From positions 1-10,593 of the forward strand of contig JAPSJU010000057.1 of the NCBI GenBank assembly GCA_031178025.1: a stretch of DNA of 10,593 nucleotides, written 5' to 3'. Position numbers and translations under genes: made by a program. The notes under the pieces were generated by a model. That model was given only the letters and a program-made list of their open reading frames with translations, ran no database searches and was not told where the DNA came from. Numbering within the stretch: the stretch's first letter is position 1; each line of letters opens with the position of its first letter. This DNA comes from Agromyces sp. Its GTDB lineage: Bacteria > Actinomycetota > Actinomycetes > Actinomycetales > Microbacteriaceae. Below, one piece after another: positions 5,967 to 10,593 of this stretch.

Positions 5967-6919
5967 GCGAGGTCCGATCGGTTGGAGCGCAGCAGTCTGA
6001 GCTGGATGAAGGCGACGACGGCCAGGACGACGAGCAGGAACACCGAGAGTGCTGACGCGTAGCCGAGATCGAAGCGCTGGAACGCCTGCTGGTAGATGTA
6101 GTAGTAGATGACGCGGGTGGCGTCGACGGGTCCGCCTTCCGTCGTCACCGCGACCGTGTCGAAGATCTGGAATGATCCGACAACCGTGATGACGAGCACG
6201 AGGGCCATGACCGGCCTGAGCAACGGCAGCGTGATGCTGCGGAACATGCGCGCTTCGCTCGCACCGTCGATGGCGCCTGCCTCGTAGAGCTCCTTGGGAA
6301 TGGTCTGCAGCCCCGCGAAGATGAGCAACGCGGTGTACCCGACGTGCCGCCAGACATTGATGAGCGCGATGGTGGGAATCGCGGTCGCTTCGTTTCCGAA
6401 GAAGGCCATCCGATCGAGGCCGATGGTGTCGATGATCACGTTCACGACGCCGGTGGAGTAGTCGAACATCCAGAACCAGACCAGCGCGACGACGACGTTG
6501 GCGACGAGGTAGGGCAGCAGGACGATTCCTCGGATCACCACCGACTGCGTGAGCCGATGCATGAGCACGGCGATGCCGACGGCGAGCACGGTCTGCACTG
6601 CGATGTTGATGAAGACGTACTCGAGCGTGACGAGCAGCGAATTCCAGAACAGCGGGTCGGCGAACATGCGCGTGTAGTTCTCGAGGCCGATGAACTCGCC
6701 GGCGCCGATGAGGTTCTGATCGGTGAAGCTGAACCAGATCCCCCGGAGCGTCGGCACGAGGAAGAACACGATGAAGCCCAGTGCGGCCGGCCCGATGAAC
6801 ACGAGCGCCACCCGGAAATCGTTGCGCGGACGCTTGCCGCGCGGCGACGTCGTCCGCGACGGGCCCGTGGCCGTCGAGCGGGTGGGCACCGGTCGCCGCG
6901 TCATCGCCGGGGCGCTCAT
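5963..6919 (-). CDS. Carbohydrate ABC transporter permease, MalF/UgpA-type
   Basis: A 318-residue inner-membrane permease that pairs with the MalG-type protein encoded next. The chosen ATG at 6919 forms an ATGA overlap with the stop of the GH36 gene and has GGAG eight bases upstream inside that gene; a second in-frame ATG at 6904 is possible. The upstream extension of the frame lies within the GH36 gene. A basic Ser/Thr/Arg-rich N-terminus (1-34) is followed by about six membrane segments near 36-57, 97-120, 129-152, 183-203, 236-255 and 287-307. The periplasmic FSFTDQNLIGAGEFIGLENY motif (63-82) is typical of the first permease of CUT1 systems. The EAA loop is LYEAGAIDGASE (211-222), with LP at 231-232. 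Overlaps at both ends show it sits in the core of the operon. Confidence 0.94.
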   Translation of the reverse strand: MSAPAMTRRPVPTRSTATGPSRTTSPRGKRPRNDFRVALVFIGPAALGFIVFFLVPTLRGIWFSFTDQNLIGAGEFIGLENYTRMFADPLFWNSLLVTLEYVFINIAVQTVLAVGIAVLMHRLTQSVVIRGIVLLPYLVANVVVALVWFWMFDYSTGVVNVIIDTIGLDRMAFFGNEATAIPTIALINVWRHVGYTALLIFAGLQTIPKELYEAGAIDGASEARMFRSITLPLLRPVMALVLVITVVGSFQIFDTVAVTTEGGPVDATRVIYYYIYQQAFQRFDLGYASALSVFLLVVLAVVAFIQLRLLRSNRSDLA

Positions 6920-9108
6920 CGGATGATCTCCACGTGAAGGAGTGCTGCGGTGTCGGGATCCAGGGCAGGGATCTGCACGCCGACGTTCCCAAGGGCCGCC
7001 CCGGTCAGCTCCAGGCCGTCGCGCCACCAACGAGGATGCACCCGCGGGTCGAACGGATCACGCGGTGTCGGCCCGGCGGGTCTGACGCGATAGCGCAGTG
7101 ACGACTGAAGCCCGGGAAGGCGGACGCGTCCGGCCGGCCACGTCACGTGCCGATCCCGCAGGGTCACCAGGTACAGGGCCTCCGTCGCATCGGCGCTCAC
7201 GGCGCCGTGCAACCAGAGATCGCCCTGCTCCAGCGACCGCCGCACCGTTCGACCGGTGTGCACGAGGGCGCGGTGCGCCTTGTAGAAGTCGACCCACAGC
7301 GCGAGGTCGTCGAGTTCGGCGGGGGTCGCCTCGGAGAGGTTCCACTCGATACCGAGATGGCCGAATACCGCGGTCGCGGCCCGGAAGTCAAGGTCGAGCC
7401 GACGACCTGTGGTGTGCGCACGATCCGCGCCGATGTGACTGCCGACGAGTTCAGGCGGCAGGAGCTGCGCGGTCCACCGCTGAATCTGCTGGCGCTCCCG
7501 CGCGTCGATGCAGTCGGATGCCCAGACCCGGTCGGTGCGCTCGAGGATCTCGAGGTCGATCCGGGCGCCGCCGGACGAGCACGATTCGATCTCCAGGGAC
7601 GGGCAGGCGGCCCTGATGTCATCGAGCATGCGGTAGGTCGCGAGCGTCTGCTCGTGAACTCCGGCGCGGCCGGTGCGCGTGGAGCCGGCGTCGACGAGAT
7701 CGCGATTGTGGTCCCATTTGATGAAGTCGATCCCGAGGTCGCGCACGAGGCCGACGATGCTCGAGCGCACGTGCTCGAAAGCGCCCGGCTGGGTCAGGTC
7801 CAGCACCTGCTGGTGGCGGGCCTCGACCGGCATCCGGCCCGGCACCTGAAGAATCCACTCGGGGTGGGCTCGTGCGAGGTCGGAATCCGTATTCACCATC
7901 TCGGGCTCGAACCAGAGGCCGAACTCCATGCCGAGGGCCTTCACATGCTGCACGAGCGAGTGCAGGCGGCCGTCGCCCCAGACATCCTGCGAGACATGCC
8001 AGTCGCCGAGCCCTGCGGTGTCGTCGCGACGAGCTCCGAACCATCCGTCGTCCAGCACGAAGCGCTCGACGCCGACACGTGCCGCGAGATCGGCGAGGGC
8101 CATGAGCCGCTGGAGGTCGTGGTCGAAGTACACCGCCTCCCAGACGTTCATCACGACCGGACGGGCGCTGTTCGGGTGCGATCCGCGGGCTCGGAGGTAG
8201 TCGTGGAAGCGCGAGGCGAGGTCGTCGAGTCCGGACGCGTGCACGGCGTAGAGGAATGGGGCACGGTAGACCTCGCCGGGTCCGAGCTCGACCTCACCGG
8301 GCAGCAGCAGCTCGCCTCCGACGAGCAGGCGTTCGCCGCTGAAGGTCCGCTCTGCAGCAACGCGATGATTGCCGCTGAAGGCCACGTGCAGCCCCCACAC
8401 CTCACCACGATCGAAGTCGAATCCAGGCTCTCCCGCCATCAGCACGGTCGCTGCATCCGCGCCGGTGCGACCGTGGCGCCCCTCTCGCACGTGGGCGCCG
8501 ACGCTGAACGGGCGGCGCTGCGGTACTCGCTCCTTCGCCCAGCGACCGGCGAAGTCGAGCAACTCGTCGGCTGACGTCGGCACGGGAAGGGCCAGATTGA
8601 GGGCATCGACGGTGTATGCGCTCGCTCCGAGATTGGTCACACTGGCGCGGGTGCGCAGCACACCGCTGGGGAGGAGCTGGATCTCGAGGCCGAGACGCAG
8701 AGCGGCCTCCAGGTCGTCGGCGACGATCGAGACCGAGCCGCCCATCCCAGCAGCGTCGAGCACATCGACGGACGTGGGCGTGAACCGCGGCGACCAGGCG
8801 CGCCCGGCGCGGTGACCACTGAGCCCAGGTGTGCCCGTCCAGCCCGTCCATGCCTCGGGCAGGATCGAGACCGTAACACCGGCATCCACGCCATTCGTCG
8901 CGAGCGGCGGTTTCGAGGCCAGATCGAGGTCGGCGAGGCCTCGCTCATCCAGCGGCCCTGGATCCGCTCCCCAGTGAACGACCACCGGGAGCGTCTGCGT
9001 CGGCAGGTGGAGCACGAGAGCGGTGCCCTGGGCGGCCAGCCGAACCACATTCGGCCACTTCGCCCCCTCGTCGTTGGTCTCGACCTCCTCGACCACAGGC
9101 AAACTCAT
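6916..9108 (-). CDS. Cytoplasmic alpha-galactosidase, glycoside hydrolase family 36
   Basis: A 730-residue enzyme without signal peptide or membrane segment, expected to remove terminal alpha-galactose from imported oligosaccharides in the cytoplasm by a retaining mechanism. The ATG at 9108 is chosen because GGAG lies seven bases before it; an in-frame GTG at 9126 has poorer spacing. Residues 1-310 form the N-terminal beta-supersandwich domain and about 315-630 the TIM barrel, with a C-terminal beta-domain after that. Barrel motifs are VLDDGWFG (351-358), GLWFEPEM (397-404), DFIKWDHNRD (461-470, nucleophile D466), ESCSSGGARID (508-518) and WASDCIDARERQ (529-540), which carries the acid/base aspartate (D532 by alignment habit). 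Length matches family GH36. It is the first gene after the proposed operator-promoter region, and its end overlaps the first permease gene, so import and cleavage are tied together. A related alpha-galactosyl or beta-arabinopyranosyl specificity cannot be excluded. Confidence 0.95.
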   Translation of the reverse strand: MSLPVVEEVETNDEGAKWPNVVRLAAQGTALVLHLPTQTLPVVVHWGADPGPLDERGLADLDLASKPPLATNGVDAGVTVSILPEAWTGWTGTPGLSGHRAGRAWSPRFTPTSVDVLDAAGMGGSVSIVADDLEAALRLGLEIQLLPSGVLRTRASVTNLGASAYTVDALNLALPVPTSADELLDFAGRWAKERVPQRRPFSVGAHVREGRHGRTGADAATVLMAGEPGFDFDRGEVWGLHVAFSGNHRVAAERTFSGERLLVGGELLLPGEVELGPGEVYRAPFLYAVHASGLDDLASRFHDYLRARGSHPNSARPVVMNVWEAVYFDHDLQRLMALADLAARVGVERFVLDDGWFGARRDDTAGLGDWHVSQDVWGDGRLHSLVQHVKALGMEFGLWFEPEMVNTDSDLARAHPEWILQVPGRMPVEARHQQVLDLTQPGAFEHVRSSIVGLVRDLGIDFIKWDHNRDLVDAGSTRTGRAGVHEQTLATYRMLDDIRAACPSLEIESCSSGGARIDLEILERTDRVWASDCIDARERQQIQRWTAQLLPPELVGSHIGADRAHTTGRRLDLDFRAATAVFGHLGIEWNLSEATPAELDDLALWVDFYKAHRALVHTGRTVRRSLEQGDLWLHGAVSADATEALYLVTLRDRHVTWPAGRVRLPGLQSSLRYRVRPAGPTPRDPFDPRVHPRWWRDGLELTGAALGNVGVQIPALDPDTAALLHVEIIR

Positions 9109-9114
9109 TGACTC

Positions 9115-9119
9115 GCTCC
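9115..9119 (-). promoter_or_regulatory. Ribosome-binding site that fixes the GH36 start
   Basis: The minus strand reads GGAGC seven bases ahead of the ATG at 9108. This favours that start over the in-frame GTG at 9126, which has only a weak AGG upstream. Confidence 0.6.
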
Positions 9120-9152
9120 GTACCACTTCGTCGGACCTGCGGGACGCAAGTT

Positions 9153-9168
9153 CTGCAAACGTTGGTCA
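9153..9168 (-). promoter_or_regulatory. Proposed LacI operator O1 (TGACCAACGTTTGCAG on minus strand)
   Basis: This 16-base element with a palindromic AACGTT core and central CG, a hallmark of LacI-family operators, differs at one position from a second copy at 9195-9210. It lies 45-60 bases upstream of the GH36 ATG and overlaps the predicted transcription start near 9164. The local LacI gene is the obvious candidate to bind it. Confidence 0.75.
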
Positions 9169-9170
9169 GG

Positions 9171-9200
9171 ACGGTAACACGACCGCCGCCTTCACTGCAA
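9171..9200 (-). promoter_or_regulatory. Predicted promoter of the GH36-transporter operon
   Basis: On the minus strand an extended -10 element, TGTTACCGT (9179-9171; TG, one base, then TACCGT fitting TANNNT), is preceded at an 18-base spacing by TTGCAG (9200-9195), a partial -35. The start of transcription would fall near 9164, giving a leader of about 56 bases. The -35 lies inside operator O2 and the start inside O1, so bound repressor would block polymerase. The match to consensus is moderate and the call leans on the operator positions. Confidence 0.5.
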
Positions 9201-9210
9201 ACGTCGGTCA
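9195..9210 (-). promoter_or_regulatory. Proposed LacI operator O2 (TGACCGACGTTTGCAG on minus strand)
   Basis: This is the second copy, 15 of 16 bases identical to O1 and in the same orientation. The copies are exactly 42 bases apart, about four helical turns, so two bound repressors would sit on the same face of the DNA. It covers the predicted -35 of the GH36 promoter. Confidence 0.75.
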
Positions 9211-9223
9211 AATCCATGACAAA

Positions 9224-9285
9224 GCGCGTCGACCGGATCGAGAACCGCACCGAACGTACGAGGACCGATCCGGGTGGTTACGCGC
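9224..9285 (-). terminator. Candidate terminator hairpin at the end of the LacI gene
   Basis: CCGGATCG (9233-9240) and CGATCCGG (9266-9273) are perfect eight-base inverted repeats around a 25-base loop. An outer pair, GCGCGT (9224-9229) with ACGCGC (9280-9285), extends the structure across the LacI stop codon. The loop is long and there is no strong U-tract (a short TTT follows), so it is only a candidate. It fits a need to end the repressor transcript before the operator-controlled promoter. Confidence 0.45.
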
Positions 9286-10294
9286 GAGGCGGGACGTCCG
9301 CGCTCTCGCGGATGACGAGTCGGGGTGTCGCCGCGGAGTCCTCCGGCGGTGTTCCGGTTTCGATCCATTTCTCGAGCAACTCGAAGGTGCGACGACCGAG
9401 ACCAGTGAAGTCCTGCGCCACCGTCGAGAGCGCGGGCAGCCACATCTGTGCGAACGGCTGGTCGTCGAAGCCGACGAGGCTGACGTCCTCGGGCACTCGA
9501 CGTCCGTGTTCCTGCAGCGCACGCGCCACGCCGATCGCGAGCTCATCGTTTCCGCAGAGCACCGCTGTCACATCATGGTCGTCGACGATGGCTTGCGCTG
9601 CGTCGTACCCGGAAGTCGGGTGATACCCGGCACGGATGATCTCCGGCACGGGCGCACCCGCCGCTTCGAGGGCATGGCGCCAGCCCCAGGCTCGTCCACT
9701 GCGCGCGCGGGTCGCCGGGATGGCGATGTGATGCACGGTTCGATGTCCGAGGGACAACAGGTACTCGGTCGCGGCCTTTCCGCCCTCGAAGTCGTCGAGG
9801 AAGGCATGGGGGCGCGACGTGCGACGGCGAGGTGCGCCGGCCGCTGCAACCACGGGAACGGTGGCGGGCAGCGCATCGAGCGTGGCGACGCCGACTGCGT
9901 CGAACTCGATCACGATCACCCCGGCGAGCGGCTGGGACATCACGAGATCGATTGCGCGAGCGATGTCGCCTTGATCGCCCGATTCGACGACTGCGATCAC
10001 CACGACATATCCGGCTGCACGCGCAGCCTCCTCGATGCCCTGGAGCGTCGCAGCGTACCCGTACCTGATGGTGTTCCTGGCGAGCACGGCGATCGTCGAC
10101 CTGCGACCGCTGACCAGCGCCTGTGCGGCCGCGTTGGGTCGGTAACCGAGTTCCTCCACAGCCGCCATCACCTTGGCGTGGACTCGCGGGCTCACCGGCG
10201 TCCGACCGGTGAGGGCACGGGAAACGCTGGAGACGCTGACACCCGCGCGCGCGGCGACGTCAGCCAGCACCGGCGGTGTGTGGTCGCTGTTCAC
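9278..10294 (-). CDS. LacI-family transcriptional repressor, probable local regulator
   Basis: A 338-residue DNA-binding regulator predicted to repress the sugar operon until an imported sugar or breakdown product releases it. The start is GTG at 10294. No Shine-Dalgarno is visible, but a -10-like TACTCT ends seven bases before it, which suggests a leaderless mRNA. The N-terminal LacI helix-turn-helix is VLADVAARAGVSVSSVSRAL (9-28), followed by the hinge-helix region GYRPNAAAQALVSGR (50-64), where the minor-groove-contacting helix normally lies. The rest is a periplasmic-binding-protein-like effector domain, including the usual VLCGNDELAIGVARALQEHG and SLVGFDDQPFAQMWLPALST segments near the C-terminal half. 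Length is normal for the family. It is transcribed in the same direction as, and just upstream of, the operon, and two CG-centred sites lie between them. Autoregulation is not evident, since no similar site was found in front of it. Confidence 0.95.
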   Translation of the reverse strand: MNSDHTPPVLADVAARAGVSVSSVSRALTGRTPVSPRVHAKVMAAVEELGYRPNAAAQALVSGRRSTIAVLARNTIRYGYAATLQGIEEAARAAGYVVVIAVVESGDQGDIARAIDLVMSQPLAGVIVIEFDAVGVATLDALPATVPVVAAAGAPRRRTSRPHAFLDDFEGGKAATEYLLSLGHRTVHHIAIPATRARSGRAWGWRHALEAAGAPVPEIIRAGYHPTSGYDAAQAIVDDHDVTAVLCGNDELAIGVARALQEHGRRVPEDVSLVGFDDQPFAQMWLPALSTVAQDFTGLGRRTFELLEKWIETGTPPEDSAATPRLVIRESADVPPRA

Positions 10295-10301
10295 GCTTTG
10301 C

Positions 10302-10307
10302 AGAGTA
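10302..10307 (-). promoter_or_regulatory. -10 element of LacI (leaderless arrangement)
   Basis: The minus strand reads TACTCT, seven bases, then the GTG start. This TANNNT hexamer at 6-8 bases from the start codon, with no Shine-Dalgarno, is the usual signature of leaderless actinobacterial mRNAs. Confidence 0.5.
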
Positions 10308-10468
10308 GCGTGCGGTCATTCGGCGGACCGCTCGACGTGCGCGTCGCCGAACCGAATCCAGCACCGACCGAGGTTCGCCACCCATCGACGAGCGCGACCG
10401 GCAACGTCTCTCGAGCTCTGCGCGACGGAAGCAGCCGCCGAGAGCCGACCGACTGGACGTTCGCCACC

Positions 10469-10474
10469 TACGAT
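10469..10474 (+). promoter_or_regulatory. -10 element of the VOC-family gene (leaderless arrangement)
   Basis: TACGAT is followed by six bases and then the ATG at 10481, with no ribosome-binding site between. This predicts that transcription starts at or next to the A of the start codon. Confidence 0.5.
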
Positions 10475-10480
10475 GATCGG

Positions 10481-10593
10481 ATGTCGCTGTTCGACCACCT
10501 CGGAATCACCGTCGCCGACCTGCCCCGCTCCATCGCCCAGTTCGACCCGGTGATGCAGGCGCTCGGCTGTACACGACAGGATGCCGCCGAGTC
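10481..10593 (+). CDS. N-terminus of a VOC (glyoxalase/bleomycin resistance/dioxygenase) family protein (partial, runs off window)
   Basis: An open frame starts at ATG 10481 and runs off the window after 37 complete codons. It reads MSLFDHLGITVADLPRSI and continues to ALGCTRQDAAES. The opening beta-strand with a metal-site-type histidine (DHLGITVADL), then the helix that follows and an ALG turn, is the classic first beta-alpha unit of VOC proteins. Many relatives have FYD in the helix; here the sequence is QFD, a small deviation. Such proteins range from glyoxalases to dioxygenases and uncharacterised lactoylglutathione-lyase-like proteins, so no substrate is assigned. It is divergent from the LacI gene and probably not part of the sugar locus. 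Confidence 0.8.
   Translation, partial: MSLFDHLGITVADLPRSIAQFDPVMQALGCTRQDAAE

Larger units (their letters stand above)
10295..10480. promoter_or_regulatory. Divergent promoter region between the LacI and VOC-family genes
   Basis: This 186-base gap carries no gene that I can support; small open frames across it have arginine-rich, non-homologous-looking translations. Each end holds a -10-like hexamer at the spacing expected for leaderless transcripts: TACTCT for LacI on the minus strand and TACGAT for the VOC gene on the plus strand. I see no good -35 boxes and no copy of the operator found upstream of GH36. Confidence 0.55.

Noticed and set aside
4833..6062. A 409-codon open frame on the plus strand
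   Set aside because: It is antisense to the permease gene and the binding-protein start, and its Glu/Arg/His-rich translation is the reverse-strand image of membrane-segment codons.
5967..6992. N-terminal extension of the MalG-type permease frame
   Set aside because: The extra 342 codons overlap the first permease gene in another frame and read as arginine/histidine-rich noise; the ATGA junction at 5963-5966 gives the real start.
7147..8574. A 475-codon open frame on the plus strand
   Set aside because: It lies antisense within the GH36 gene, whose own frame has clear catalytic motifs throughout.
9109..9126. GTG at 9126 as the start of the GH36 gene
   Set aside because: It is in frame but has a poor ribosome-binding site, whereas the ATG at 9108 has GGAG at seven-base spacing. 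It remains a minor possibility.
1..10593. CRISPR arrays, tRNA or rRNA genes, insertion sequences, phage or defence genes
   Set aside because: I found no regularly spaced repeats, no tRNA-like cloverleaf with a recognisable T-loop, no transposase or integrase motifs, and no target-site duplications. The window reads as an intact metabolic locus.

Overview
The window comes from a high-GC Gram-positive actinobacterium, most likely in or near the Microbacteriaceae (Agromyces/Microbacterium-like). This is inferred from the very high G+C, with G or C at nearly every third codon position, from GTG and apparently leaderless starts, from an ABC sugar importer without its own ATPase, and from terminators without U-tracts. 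I ran no database search.

Almost all of the window is one minus-strand carbohydrate-utilisation locus. In transcription order (right to left) it holds a LacI-family repressor (9278-10294), a cytoplasmic GH36 alpha-galactosidase (6916-9108), two CUT1-type permeases (5963-6919 and 5016-5966), a lipoprotein sugar-binding protein (3596-4954), and a large secreted multidomain clan-A glycoside hydrolase resembling GH39 (202-3405). The GH36 gene and the two permeases are joined by 4-base ATGA overlaps. The binding-protein gene follows after 61 bases and the secreted hydrolase after a structured 190-base gap. No MalK/MsiK ATPase is present, so the importer probably uses a shared one encoded elsewhere.

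The edges belong to other units. Bases 1-122 are the 3' end of a plus-strand gene converging on the locus, and a large hairpin (130-180) separates the two. At the right edge a plus-strand VOC/glyoxalase-like gene starts at 10481, divergent from the repressor gene and cut off by the window end.

Proposed logic: the secreted hydrolase releases a small alpha-galactosylated sugar from a polysaccharide, the binding protein and permeases import it, and the GH36 enzyme cleaves it in the cytoplasm. The LacI protein presumably represses the GH36-led operon through two near-identical 16-base sites exactly 42 bases apart that bracket the predicted promoter. A plausible but unproven substrate is alpha-galactosyl-arabinofuranose side chains of arabinogalactan protein, because some GH39 enzymes release that disaccharide and a GH36 enzyme could then split it.

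The most unusual non-coding region is the gap before the secreted hydrolase (3406-3595). It holds several hairpins, a 16-base perfect palindrome, a textbook G-quadruplex motif and a hairpin lying against the Shine-Dalgarno sequence. No gene-free stretch exceeds 300 bases. The three longest gaps (about 190, 186 and 169 bases) are described in the feature list.
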